From the NCBI RefSeq assembly GCF_030440515.1, contig NZ_CP076543.1:434001-498000 (forward strand): 64,000 bases of DNA. The letters run 5' to 3'. The notes under the pieces were generated by a model. The model saw only the letters and a list, made by a program, of their open reading frames with translations, had not been told where the DNA came from and did not search any database. The position numbers and the translations under genes were made by a program. Position 1 is the first letter of the stretch, and each line of letters begins with the position of its first letter. Of this stretch, positions 39,869 to 48,113 are shown in pieces. Source of the stretch: Streptomyces xanthophaeus (GTDB lineage: Bacteria > Actinomycetota > Actinomycetes > Streptomycetales > Streptomycetaceae).

Positions 39869-41091
39869 CGGAGCCCGTCCAGGGCCGCCGCGGCGAGGGA
39901 CAGCGGCAGCGCCGCCTCCACACTGAAGCCACCCCCGGCCCGGGGCCCGGCGCTGAAGCGGCCGTGCAGCAGGCTGACCCGCTCGCGCATGCCCGTGATG
40001 CCGAATCCCGTACTTCCGATGCCGTCGGGCGCGCCGCGCCCGTCGTCGACGACCTCCACGGTCAGCTCCTGTTCCCCGTAGCCGATGGTCACCCGGCAGT
40101 GTCCGGTGCCCGCGTGGCGGACCACGTTGGTCAGCGCCTCCTGCACGATGCGGTACGCCGACAGGTCCACCTCGGGCGGCAGTTGACCGCGCTCCCCCTC
40201 CCACCGTACGTCGACCCGTACTCCGGCGTCGGCGGTGGTGGCCACCAGCGAGCCGAGGTCCGACAGGCCGGGGGCGGGTCCGAGCGGGGCCTGCTCCCCG
40301 GGGCCGTCCGGCTGGGCCCGGCGCAGCGCGACCAGCGTACGGCGGAGACCGGACAGGGTCTCGCGGCTGGTGGCCTCGATGGCTTGCAGGGCGGCGCGGG
40401 CCTCCGCCGGCTGGGTGTCGATGACCCGGCTGCCGACACCGGCCTGGATGGCGATCACGCCGATGCTGTGGGCGACCATGTCGTGCAACTCGCGTGCGAT
40501 GCGCAGCCGTTCGGCGGTCACGGCCTCGGCCACCTGCTGCGCGCGCAGTTCGGCCGTGTGCTCCCGGCCCTCACGGAACCGCAGGCCGGTCATGTAGACG
40601 GCGCCCAGGGACAGGAAGGCGATCAGGCTCGTGCTCATCATGTCGTACGGTCCGACGGAGAACAGCCCGACCGCCGGGAGCTCCACGACGAGCACCATGG
40701 CGAGTGCGATGACCGCGTCCCGCCGGGGGCGCGTGGCGACGACGAGTCCGAGGACGAGGTCCGAGGCGAGGAAGACGAGGAACCGGCCCGGACTGTGGTC
40801 CCGGGCGGCTCCCGCGACGAGGGTGCCGCCGAGGAGGGTCAGGGTCAGTGCCGCCAGGGGCCGGTGCCGCAGCAGGGGGACGAGCGGGGTCACGGCCAGC
40901 AGCAGCACGACCCCGAGGAGCGGCCCGGCGGCGTACGGGACACCGCCGATCAGCAGGCCCAGGACGAGGATGTAGAGGGCCGCGCCGGCCCAGGCCGTGC
41001 GGGCGGCTCCGGGCCCCGGTGTCGAACTCCGGTCGGTCTTCGGGGTCTTCGGCGTCTTCGGGGTCGTCGCGCTCTTCGGTGGGTTGTCCAT
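39865..41091 (-). CDS. Two-component sensor histidine kinase (NarL/DesK type)
   Basis: A 408-aa protein from ATG 41091. The N-terminus has a short TPK repeat; then five to six membrane helices (about 33-170), a HisKA_3 box (RLRIARELHDMVAHSIGVIAIQAG, phosphorylated His203) and an HATPase domain ending GIGSTGFGITGMRERVSLLHG. Membrane-embedded sensing of an unknown signal is likely, as there is no sizeable extracytoplasmic domain. It is cotranscribed with its response regulator. Confidence 0.93.
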   Translation of the reverse strand: MDNPPKSATTPKTPKTPKTDRSSTPGPGAARTAWAGAALYILVLGLLIGGVPYAAGPLLGVVLLLAVTPLVPLLRHRPLAALTLTLLGGTLVAGAARDHSPGRFLVFLASDLVLGLVVATRPRRDAVIALAMVLVVELPAVGLFSVGPYDMMSTSLIAFLSLGAVYMTGLRFREGREHTAELRAQQVAEAVTAERLRIARELHDMVAHSIGVIAIQAGVGSRVIDTQPAEARAALQAIEATSRETLSGLRRTLVALRRAQPDGPGEQAPLGPAPGLSDLGSLVATTADAGVRVDVRWEGERGQLPPEVDLSAYRIVQEALTNVVRHAGTGHCRVTIGYGEQELTVEVVDDGRGAPDGIGSTGFGITGMRERVSLLHGRFSAGPRAGGGFSVEAALPLSLAAAALDGLR

Positions 41092-41223
41092 GGCGTGACC
41101 GTAGCCAGCCGTCCCCGGCCCGGGCATCGGCCCCCGGGCCTACACCCCCGGGCCGAGGCCGCCGGGCGCTTTCCGCCGGCGGTGCGATGCCCGCGGGCCG
41201 GGTGCCCGGGCAGGGTGGGGCGG

Positions 41224-42156
41224 GTGATCGAGGTCAAGGAACTCACCAGGACGCACGGCGACCGGACCGCCGTGGACCGGCTCTCCCTCACGGCCCGGCC
41301 CGGCGCGATCACCGCGTTCCTCGGCGCCGCCGGGGCCGGCAAGACCAGCGCGCTCCGTCTGATCCTGGGGCTGGACTCCCCCACCGCGGGCACGGTCGCC
41401 GTGTGCGGGGTCCCGCTGCGCGGCCGCCCGCGCAGCCCCCACCAGATCGGGGCCCTCCCCGATCCGGCCGGGCTGCGCGGCCGGCGGACCGCCGGGGCGG
41501 TGCTGGGGGCGCTGGCCCGCGCGCACGGCATCGGGGCGGGCCGGGTGGCCGAGGTGCTGGCGGAGACGGGCCTGGCGCAGGAGTCGCGGCGGCGCGTGGG
41601 TACGTACTCCCCCGCCCTGCTGCAGCGGCTGCGCATCGCGGCGGCGCTGCTCGGGGATCCGCCCGTGCTGCTGCTGGACGAGCCGCTGGCCGGGCTGGAC
41701 GCCGAGGGGGTGCGGTGGGCCCGCCGGCTGCTGCGCGCACTGGCCGCGCAGGGGCGTACGGTCGCGATCACCGGTGACCGCGCGACGGAGACGGCCGGGA
41801 CGGCGGACCGGATCGTCGTCCTCGACCGGGGCCGTACGGTGGTCGCGCAGTCGGCGGCCGAGTTCACCGCCCGGAGTGACGTGGCCCGGGTCGTCGTGGG
41901 CACTCCGCACCGCGCCGAGCTGGCCGCCGTACTGACGGACGGGGGCGCGACGGTGGTCCGGGCCGGCCTGTCGGGGCCGGGCCGGCTCGCCGTGACGGGC
42001 ATGACGGCGGAACGCGTCGGCGCCCTGGCCACCGAGCACGGGATCGTGATCCTCGAACTCGACACCCGCAGGCCCACGTTGGAAGAGGTGCTGGGCGAAC
42101 TGTGCGCCGCTTCCCGGACCGTGTCGGCCGAGGCCGGCCCGCAGGGCGGGCGATAG
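41224..42156 (+). CDS. ABC transporter ATP-binding protein with degenerate motifs
   Basis: A 310-aa protein from GTG 41224, like BcrA-type ATPases: VIEVKELTRTHGDRTAVDRLSL, Walker A FLGAAGAGKTSA (Lys40), Walker B PVLLLDEPLAGLD. The signature LSGGQ is replaced by YSPALLQRLRI, and the H-loop His after Walker B is missing (TVAITGDRA). No permease gene is adjacent. A C-terminal domain (about 220-300) resembles the accessory domain of multidrug ATPases. Divergent from the two-component genes, it may be a target or a non-transport ATPase. Confidence 0.88.
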   Translation: MIEVKELTRTHGDRTAVDRLSLTARPGAITAFLGAAGAGKTSALRLILGLDSPTAGTVAVCGVPLRGRPRSPHQIGALPDPAGLRGRRTAGAVLGALARAHGIGAGRVAEVLAETGLAQESRRRVGTYSPALLQRLRIAAALLGDPPVLLLDEPLAGLDAEGVRWARRLLRALAAQGRTVAITGDRATETAGTADRIVVLDRGRTVVAQSAAEFTARSDVARVVVGTPHRAELAAVLTDGGATVVRAGLSGPGRLAVTGMTAERVGALATEHGIVILELDTRRPTLEEVLGELCAASRTVSAEAGPQGGR

Positions 42157-42165
42157 CGTGGGTGC

Positions 42166-42768
42166 ATGGAGGAACTGGGCGGGGTGGAGATCGTCGGCTT
42201 CGCGGACGCCGAGGCGTTCGAGAGCTGGCTGGCCGAGCACCACACGCGCCGCGAGGGCGTGTGGATCAAGGTGGCCAAGAAGAAGTCCGGGATCGCGTCG
42301 GTCACCGATGACGAGCTGGTCGACGTCGGGCTCTGCTACGGCTGGATCTCCGGGCAGCGGCGCGCCCTCGACGAGCGGTACTACCTGCAGAAGTACGTGC
42401 CGCGCCGGCCCAGGAGCCTGTGGTCACAGGTGAACGTGGACAAGGTCGCGGAGCTGAGCGCGGCGGGGCGGATGCGTGAGCCCGGGCTCGCCGAGGTGCG
42501 CAGGGCACAGGCGGACGGGCGGTGGACGCACGCCTACGAGTCGCAGCGGACGGCGGCGGTGCCACCGGACCTCGCGGCGGCCTTCGAGGCGGACCCGGCG
42601 GCCGCGCGGGCGTTCGAGGCACTCGACCGCACCGGGCGCTACCAGGTGATCCTGCCGTTGCTGCAGGCGCTCACGCCGGAGACCAGGCGGGCCCGGCTCG
42701 ACCGGGCGGTGCGACTGCTGGGGGGAGGCGGGGCTGCCTCCGCGACCACAGGGGGCACGGGGGCGTAG
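42166..42768 (+). CDS. YdeI/OmpD-associated family protein
   Basis: A 200-aa protein starting 10 bp after the ABC gene, so probably cotranscribed. Family hallmarks: FADAEAFESWLAEHHTRREGVWIKVAKKKSGI, LVDVGLCYGWISGQRRALDERYYLQKYVPRRPRSLWSQVNVDKV, and LTPETRRARLDRAV. YdeI-type proteins are cytoplasmic with a DUF1905/bacteriocin-protection fold; their activity is unclear. The end is a Gly/Ala-rich tail. Confidence 0.9.
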   Translation: MEELGGVEIVGFADAEAFESWLAEHHTRREGVWIKVAKKKSGIASVTDDELVDVGLCYGWISGQRRALDERYYLQKYVPRRPRSLWSQVNVDKVAELSAAGRMREPGLAEVRRAQADGRWTHAYESQRTAAVPPDLAAAFEADPAAARAFEALDRTGRYQVILPLLQALTPETRRARLDRAVRLLGGGGAASATTGGTGA

Positions 42769-42808
42769 GGGGTGTAGGGGGTGTCTTGCCGGTCGGGCCG
42801 GGCGAAGG

Positions 42809-42848
42809 CGTCAGGCCTGGCCACCCCGCGGGGAGACCAGGCCTGACG
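42809..42848. terminator. Bidirectional terminator between YdeI and DUF5997 genes
   Basis: A 12-bp perfect stem (42809-42820 with 42837-42848). The 16-nt loop itself contains CCCCGCGGGG. It serves two convergent genes. Confidence 0.7.
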
Positions 42849-42865
42849 GAAGGCTGAGTCGCAGG

Positions 42866-43270
42866 TCAGGAGCGCTGGTCGCGGGCCTTCTCGGCCTTCT
42901 CGGCCTGCTTCTCCTTGATGCGGACCGTTTCCTTGCGGACTTCGGCCTGGGTGGCGCGCTCACGCTGGAGCCACTCGGGGGCTTCCTGCTTCAGCGCTTC
43001 GATCTGCTCCGTGGTGAGGGGCTCGGTGACCCCGCCGCGGGCGAGGCCGGCGATGGAAACGCCGAGCTTGGCCGCCACCACCGGTCGAGGGTGCGGACCG
43101 TTGGCGCGCAGCTCCTTCAGCCACTGGGGCGGATCGGCCTGGAGCGCACTCAATTCGCTGCGCGAGACGACACCCTCCTGGAACTCTGCGGGGGTGGCCT
43201 CGAGGTACACGCCCAGCTTCTTCGCCGCGGTCGCGGGCTTCATCGTCTGGGTGTTCTGGTGCGACGTCAT
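42866..43270 (-). CDS. DUF5997 family protein
   Basis: A 134-aa cytoplasmic protein: MKPATAAKKLGVYLEATPAEFQEG, VSRSELSALQADPPQWLKELRANGPHPRPVVAAKLGVSIAGLARGG, then a Lys/Glu-rich helical C-terminal tail (about 100-134). DUF5997 is an actinobacterial family of unknown function; the internal repeat of KLGV suggests two related helical modules. It is divergent from the LysR-like gene with a 58-bp gap, an arrangement I recall from other Streptomyces. The first Met is chosen; an ATG at residue 10 is possible. Confidence 0.85.
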   Translation of the reverse strand: MTSHQNTQTMKPATAAKKLGVYLEATPAEFQEGVVSRSELSALQADPPQWLKELRANGPHPRPVVAAKLGVSIAGLARGGVTEPLTTEQIEALKQEAPEWLQRERATQAEVRKETVRIKEKQAEKAEKARDQRS

Positions 43271-43328
43271 GGTGTCAAGAGTATCGAGCGTGTGCGCTAC
43301 CTCCGACCACGACCGGTAACCTTGCGGG

Positions 43329-44150
43329 GTGACAGGCTCGGAAGTACCCCATTCGTTCCGGCTCGCTTATGTCCCGGGGGTGACACCCAGCAAGTGGGTG
43401 CGTATCTGGAACGAGCGGCTGCCCGACGTCCCGCTGACCCTGGTCGCGGTGTCCCCGATCGAGGCGTGCGGCGTGCTGCGGGCGGGCGGCGCGGACGCCG
43501 GATTCGTGCGGCTGCCGGTCGACCGTGACGACCTCAGTGCGATCCCCCTCTACACCGAGACGACGGTGGTCGTGGTCCCCAAGGACCACCTCGTGGCCGC
43601 TGCGGAAGAGGTGTCCACCGAGGACCTCGCCGACGAGATCGTGTTCCACCCGCTCGACGACACCCTGGACTGGGAGCAGCTGCCGGGCAAGCCCGCGATC
43701 GAGCGCCCCGAGACGACGGCGGACGCCATCGAGCTTGTGGCCGCCGGGGTCGGTGTCCTCGTCGTCCCGCAGTCGCTGGCCCGCCTGCACCACCGCAAGG
43801 ACCTGACCTACCGGCCGGTCTCCGACGCGCCCGCCTCGCGGGTCGCGCTGTCGTGGCCGCAGGAGGAGACCACCGATCTGGTGGAGGAGTTCATCGGGAT
43901 CGTCCGCGGCCGGACCGTGAACAGCACACGGGGGCGCGCACCGACCCCGCCGCAGCCCAAGGCGAAGCGCAAGCGCCCGGAAACGGGTACGGGTGGCACC
44001 GGCGGTGGCGGCGCGCAGCGGAAGACGGGGGCCGGGAAGTCCTCGTCCGGGAAGCCGGGGGGCAAGAACCCCCGTGGGGCCTCCGGCGGGCCCAAGGGCG
44101 GAAAGGGCGCGAAGGGCGGGAAGGGCGGCAGGCCTGGCCGTCGCCCGTAG
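43329..44150 (+). CDS. LysR substrate-binding domain protein without HTH
   Basis: A 273-aa protein from GTG 43329. Residues 1-200 resemble the LysR effector domain (FRLAYVPGVTPSKWVRIWNERLPDVPLTLVAVSP, VVVVPKDHLVAAAEEVSTEDLADE, AAGVGVLVVPQSLARLHH), but the N-terminal winged helix is absent and no start upstream could add one. The last 70 residues are Lys/Gly/Pro-rich (GGKGAKGGKGGRPGRRP), perhaps binding nucleic acid. It may be a ligand-sensing partner of the DUF5997 protein. Family members are annotated as LysR-like regulators. Confidence 0.86.
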   Translation: MTGSEVPHSFRLAYVPGVTPSKWVRIWNERLPDVPLTLVAVSPIEACGVLRAGGADAGFVRLPVDRDDLSAIPLYTETTVVVVPKDHLVAAAEEVSTEDLADEIVFHPLDDTLDWEQLPGKPAIERPETTADAIELVAAGVGVLVVPQSLARLHHRKDLTYRPVSDAPASRVALSWPQEETTDLVEEFIGIVRGRTVNSTRGRAPTPPQPKAKRKRPETGTGGTGGGGAQRKTGAGKSSSGKPGGKNPRGASGGPKGGKGAKGGKGGRPGRRP

Positions 44151-44219
44151 GCCCCGGCTGTCGTCCGTAAGCCCCGGCTGTCGCCCGTAGGACCGGCAGG
44201 CTTCCGTAGGACCGGCAGG
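44141..44219. repeat. 20-bp tandem repeat overlapping the stop of the LysR-like gene
   Basis: Units at 44141-44160, 44161-44180, 44181-44200 and 44201-44219 share TCG(C/T)CCGTA(G/A)G and CCGGC(T/A)G-type sequence, with decay in the last two. The first unit contains the stop codon (44148-44150). Confidence 0.75.
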
Positions 44220-44278
44220 TCCGCCTGCGACGGCCGGGCTTCGGGGATCCGGCTCACCTCGCGGTGTATGCAGGAGGG

Positions 44279-45394
44279 ATGGATCTCCGGCCGCCGTCGT
44301 ACCCTCGTCACCACCGGTCCCCCAGGGTGAGCCGCGCGCAGCTGGCGGTCCCGTTCGCGCTGATCGCCCTCGTGACGCTGATCGACGTGCTCGCTCCTCC
44401 CGAGGTGCACCTCGGACCGTTCCTGGCCGCAGCCCCGGCCGTGACCGCGTCGTTCGCGGGGCCGCGGATGACGGCCTTCGTCGGACTGGTCGCCGTACTG
44501 GCCCAGGTGGTGGTCGCGACGGCGCGCACCACCCTGACCGACCTGAACCACACCTTCCAGATCATTGCGCTCGTGATGATCTCGGTGTTCGTGACCTTCT
44601 TCGCCCACCTGCGCGAGGTGCACGAGAAGGAGGTGACCCAGCTGCGTTCGGTGGCGGAGACCGCCCAGGAGGTGGTCCTGCGGCCGCTGCCCGACCGGAT
44701 CGGCCCGCTGAACGTCGCCTCCGTGTACCTGGCCGCCGCGGCCGAGGCCCAGATCGGCGGCGACCTGTACGCCGCCGCCCGGACGGCCGCCGGCACGCGG
44801 CTGATCATCGGCGATGTCCGGGGCAAGGGCCTGGAGGCGGTCGGGGACGCCGCGCTGGTACTGGGCGCCTTCCGGGCCTCCGCCCACCAGGAGGCCGGGC
44901 TTCCGGGCCTGGTGGACTACCTGGAGGCGGCGGTCTCGGCGGACCTGGACGGGGCCGGGGACGAGGGCGAGAGCTTCGTGACCGCGGCCGTCCTGGACAT
45001 CCCCGACGCCGAGCCGGTGCTGCACCTCGTCAGCTGCGGCCATCCGCCGCCGCTGCTCGTGCTGCGCGACGGCGGCGCCGAGCAGTTGGAGGTGGACCGG
45101 CCCGCGCCACCGCTGGGGCTGGCCGGGCTCGTGGCATCGACGGTCACCGCGCAGACCTTCGCCTTCGCCGAAGGTGACGTCCTGCTCCTGTACACGGACG
45201 GCGTCCTGGAGGCACGCGACCGGGCGGGCGCCTTCTACCCGCTGGCGCGGCGCGTGACCGCATGGCCGGGCCTGCGTCCGCAGGCACTGCTGGACCGGCT
45301 GTGCGAGGACCTGCTCAAGCACGCGGCCGGCAACACCCTGGACGACGACGCGGCGATGGTCGCGATCGAGCGGCCCGCGGCGCAGGCACCGTAG
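44279..45394 (+). CDS. Membrane PP2C-type (SpoIIE-like) serine phosphatase
   Basis: A 371-aa protein. Three to four membrane helices (about 25-110: AQLAVPFALIALVTLIDVLA, AFVGLVAVLAQVVVATA, FQIIALVMISVFVTFFAHL) are followed by the phosphatase domain: QIGGDLYAAARTAAGTRLIIGDVRGKGLEAVGDAALVLGAFR, LVSCGHPPPLL, LLLYTDGVLEARDRAGAF, and DDDAAMVAIER. The metal-binding Asp residues (GGD, GDVRGKG, YTDG, DDD) are all present. ATG 44279 is nearly abutted by AGGAGGG; a GTG 15 bp upstream is possible. Partner anti-anti-sigma genes are not adjacent. Confidence 0.9.
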   Translation: MDLRPPSYPRHHRSPRVSRAQLAVPFALIALVTLIDVLAPPEVHLGPFLAAAPAVTASFAGPRMTAFVGLVAVLAQVVVATARTTLTDLNHTFQIIALVMISVFVTFFAHLREVHEKEVTQLRSVAETAQEVVLRPLPDRIGPLNVASVYLAAAAEAQIGGDLYAAARTAAGTRLIIGDVRGKGLEAVGDAALVLGAFRASAHQEAGLPGLVDYLEAAVSADLDGAGDEGESFVTAAVLDIPDAEPVLHLVSCGHPPPLLVLRDGGAEQLEVDRPAPPLGLAGLVASTVTAQTFAFAEGDVLLLYTDGVLEARDRAGAFYPLARRVTAWPGLRPQALLDRLCEDLLKHAAGNTLDDDAAMVAIERPAAQAP

Positions 45395-45429
45395 GACGCG
45401 GGCCGGTCCCGGTTTGCCAGAATCGGATC

Positions 45430-45801
45430 ATGCTGACCCTCGGAACGATCGTCATGGGAGCCGCGGACGTGCGGCGGGCCGCGGAATTCTGGAGCCAGGC
45501 GCTGGGGTACGTACCCCGTGGCGGCCAGGTGGACGACGGCTGGACGGTCCTGGTCCCGGCCGACGGCGCCGGGCCCGGCCTGGCGCTCGGCCGCAGTGTC
45601 ACACCCGTACAGGAACGGCCGCGCGTCCACCTCGACCTGTACGCGGCGGACGCCGCGGAGCAGGCGGCGGAGGTGGAGCGGCTGGTCCTGCTGGGTGCCC
45701 GGCACGTCGACTGGGATTCCTACCCGGAGGACCCGGATTTCGTGGTGCTGGCCGACCCCGAGGGCAACCGCTTCTGCGTCATCGACGCCACGCACGGCTA
45801 G
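45430..45801 (+). CDS. VOC family protein
   Basis: A 123-aa protein: LGTIVMGAADVRRAAEFWSQALGYVPR, then PRVHLDLYAADAAEQAAEVERLVLLGARHV and the closing FVVLADPEGNRFCVIDA with the Glu ligand. A small bidomain glyoxalase/bleomycin-resistance-like protein. CAGAAT lies 6 nt before ATG 45430 and no Shine-Dalgarno is seen, so the mRNA may be leaderless. The substrate is unknown. Confidence 0.9.
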   Translation: MLTLGTIVMGAADVRRAAEFWSQALGYVPRGGQVDDGWTVLVPADGAGPGLALGRSVTPVQERPRVHLDLYAADAAEQAAEVERLVLLGARHVDWDSYPEDPDFVVLADPEGNRFCVIDATHG

Positions 45802-45852
45802 AAGGTTCACCGGGTCGGTGCGTCGTGTGCTCATGGCTGATGTGTGATGCCG

Positions 45853-46281
45853 CTAGTGGAAGCGGGAGACGAACCGGCGCTGCCAGGGGGTCTCGACGGC
45901 GCGCGGAGCGTAGTGCTCCCGGACGTAGGCGACGGCCTCACCGTGGGGTACCCCGTCAAGCACGGCAAGGCATGCCAGTGCCGTGCCGGTCCGTCCGTGT
46001 CCGCCGGCGCAGGCGATCTCGACGCGTTCGGCCTCGGTGCGTGTCCATGCCTCGCGCAGCGCCTCGGCGGTCGTGGCGCGGTCGGACGGCAGCCAGAAGT
46101 CGGGCCAGCGGAGCCAGCGGCTCTCCCAGGCGACCGCCGGTGGCCGGCGGCCCAGCAGGTAGAGCGCAAAGGTGGGCTCCGGGCCTTGCGGAAGTGGCCT
46201 GCTCAGTCCCCGGCCGCGGACGAGCCGGCCTGAGGGAAGTCGCAGCACGCCCGGCATCGTGGGTTCCCATGTGGCAGTCAC
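45853..46281 (-). CDS. Protein-tyrosine phosphatase-like protein
   Basis: A 142-aa protein with the CX5R signature IACAGGHGRTGTALAC: Cys91 is the nucleophile and Arg97 binds phosphate. Asp61 in RWPDFWLP is a candidate general acid. This matches small dual-specificity or protein-tyrosine phosphatases. The GTG at 46281 is the listed start; an ATG nine codons on is possible. No kinase is adjacent, so substrates are unknown. Confidence 0.86.
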   Translation of the reverse strand: MTATWEPTMPGVLRLPSGRLVRGRGLSRPLPQGPEPTFALYLLGRRPPAVAWESRWLRWPDFWLPSDRATTAEALREAWTRTEAERVEIACAGGHGRTGTALACLAVLDGVPHGEAVAYVREHYAPRAVETPWQRRFVSRFH

Positions 46282-46452
46282 GGTTCGAGCGTAGACCCCG
46301 TAGGTTGACGGTCAGGCGGCTCGTTGCTCTTCTCGATGTCCGAGCCGGGAGGGCGGCGGCCCCGCGGTGCGGAGGCGGCACGAGCTCGGCGAACCCGCTT
46401 CCTGATGCCCCGCTTTCCCCTGCCTTAAGCGGAACCTAAGACTCATCAGGGT

Positions 46453-46486
46453 CGCACCGAAACGAACGAATGTCCGTTTCGGTGCG
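46453..46486. promoter_or_regulatory. Perfect 12-bp inverted repeat upstream of the chitinase gene
   Basis: CGCACCGAAACG (46453-46464) and its complement (46475-46486) with a 10-nt spacer. It lies 53 bp before the chitinase start and is not downstream of any gene end, so an operator or leader structure is more likely than a terminator. It does not match the DasR site. Confidence 0.6.
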
Positions 46487-46539
46487 GCTAGCGTGCTGCC
46501 GGATCCCCAACTCCCCAGTAACACAGAGGCAGGCACGCG

Positions 46540-48030
46540 ATGGGCAGCACAGTCGGGCACCGGCGCAGGACGAGCCGTACGGCGAAGGTCACGAGCGCGA
46601 TCGTGACGGCGGCGGTGATCGGTGGGGTGGCCTTCGCCTTCACCGGGACCGCGCAGGCGACCTCCGTCGGAGCCGTCTACACCAAGTCCAGCTCCTGGAG
46701 CGGCGGTTACACCGGTCAGTACGTCATCACCAACAGCACCGGCACGTCGCAGTCGGACTGGACCCTGCAGTTCGACCTGCCGGCGGGCACGAAGATCGAC
46801 TCGCTCTGGAACGGCACCCACACGGTCTCCGGCCGCCGCGTGACCGTGAAGCCCGCGAGCTGGAACGGACAACTGGCCGCCGGAGCCTCCGTCACCGTCG
46901 GCTTCGTCGCGAGCGGCACCGGCACCCTCGGCGACCCCACCGGGTGCCTGATCAACGGGGTGAAGTGCTCGGTGGACCAGGGCGCCACGGCCCAGCCCAG
47001 CGGGCGCCCCACCACCCGGCCCACCGTCACGGCGAGCCCGGCCCCGACCGCGTCCGCCACCTCCGCCGCGCCCACCGGGACCAAGTCGCCCTCCCCCACG
47101 GCGACCGCCCCCACCGGCACCCCCGCCCCCGGGGTCGGCGGCGCGCGCTTCGCCCCGTACGTCGACACCTCCCTGTACCCCGCCCACGACCTGCTTGACA
47201 CCGCGACGAAGACCGGGGTGAAGGAGTTCCACCTCGCCTTCATCACCTCCGGTGGCGGCTGCGCGCCGTTGTGGGGCGGCGTCACCGATCTCGCGAACGA
47301 CAAGGTCGCCGCCCAGATCGGTGCGCTGCGCGCCCAGGGCGGCGACGTACGGGTCTCGTTCGGCGGGGCCGCCGGTCACGAACTGGCGCTGAACTGCGCC
47401 ACCGTGGACGAACTGGCCGCCGCGTACGGCAAGGTCGTCGACCAGTACCGGCTCACCAAGGTCGACTTCGACATCGAAGGTGCGGCCCTGCCGGACACGG
47501 CGGCCAACGCGCGCCGTGCGCAGGCCATCGCCCGGCTGCAGAAGTCCCACCCGGGCCTGGACGTGGCCTTCACCCTGCCCGTGATGCCTGAGGGCCTGAC
47601 CCAGCCGGGTGTGGCGCTGCTGGCCGACGCCAAGAAGAACGGCGTGCGCGTCGACGCCGTCAACATCATGGCGATGGACTACGGGCCGGCGTACAGCGGG
47701 GACATGGGGCAGTACGCGATCCAGGCCGCGACGGCCACGCAGGCGCAGATCAAGGGTGTCCTCGGCCTGTCCGACGCGGCGGCGTGGAAGGCCGTGGCCG
47801 TCACACCGATGATCGGTGTGAACGATGTCGCGAGTGAGATCTTCACGGTGGAGGACGCGACGCAGCTCGTGCAGTTCGCCGCGTCGAAGGGGATCGGCCG
47901 GCTGGCCATGTGGTCCTCCACGCGCGACAAGCAGTGCGCGGCCGGGGCCGTCAACCACGCCGACGCGACGTGCAGTTCGATCCTCCAGCAGCCGCTGGCC
48001 TTCACCAAGGCGTTCTCCGCGCTCAAGTAG
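46540..48030 (+). CDS. Secreted chitinase: CBM2 plus GH18 domain
   Basis: A 496-aa protein. Signal peptide to residue 40 (FTGTAQA). A CBM2 carbohydrate-binding module covers about 42-143, bounded by Trp-rich SSSWSGGY and Cys136/Cys143. A Pro/Thr/Ser/Ala linker (150-200) leads to a GH18 barrel with FAPYVDTSL, VRVSFGGAAGHE and the catalytic DxDxE VDFDIEG (Asp309, Asp311, Glu313). It hydrolyses chitin outside the cell and pairs functionally with the GH20 lipoprotein at 12.6 kb. GH18 spacing suggests a small ChiC/D-like group. Confidence 0.95.
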   Translation: MGSTVGHRRRTSRTAKVTSAIVTAAVIGGVAFAFTGTAQATSVGAVYTKSSSWSGGYTGQYVITNSTGTSQSDWTLQFDLPAGTKIDSLWNGTHTVSGRRVTVKPASWNGQLAAGASVTVGFVASGTGTLGDPTGCLINGVKCSVDQGATAQPSGRPTTRPTVTASPAPTASATSAAPTGTKSPSPTATAPTGTPAPGVGGARFAPYVDTSLYPAHDLLDTATKTGVKEFHLAFITSGGGCAPLWGGVTDLANDKVAAQIGALRAQGGDVRVSFGGAAGHELALNCATVDELAAAYGKVVDQYRLTKVDFDIEGAALPDTAANARRAQAIARLQKSHPGLDVAFTLPVMPEGLTQPGVALLADAKKNGVRVDAVNIMAMDYGPAYSGDMGQYAIQAATATQAQIKGVLGLSDAAAWKAVAVTPMIGVNDVASEIFTVEDATQLVQFAASKGIGRLAMWSSTRDKQCAAGAVNHADATCSSILQQPLAFTKAFSALK

Positions 48031-48052
48031 CCGCGCGAGGCCCGACCGGTGA

Positions 48053-48101
48053 ACGGCCGACGGGCCCGCCGCACGTCATGTGCGGCGGGCCCGTCGGCCG
48101 T
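48053..48101. terminator. 22-bp stem bidirectional terminator
   Basis: Bases 48053-48074 pair perfectly with 48080-48101 around a 5-nt loop. It follows the chitinase stop by 22 bp and ends 12 bp before the stop of the convergent gene. Confidence 0.85.
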
Positions 48102-48113
48102 GGTACCGCGCCC

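Noticed and set aside
44264..44278. GTG 44264 as start of the SpoIIE-like phosphatase
   Set aside because: It has no ribosome site; ATG 44279 has AGGAGGG, although very close. Kept as an alternative only.
46282..46539. DasR site upstream of the chitinase
   Set aside because: The inverted repeat lacks the TGGTCTAGACCA-type core of DasR sites.
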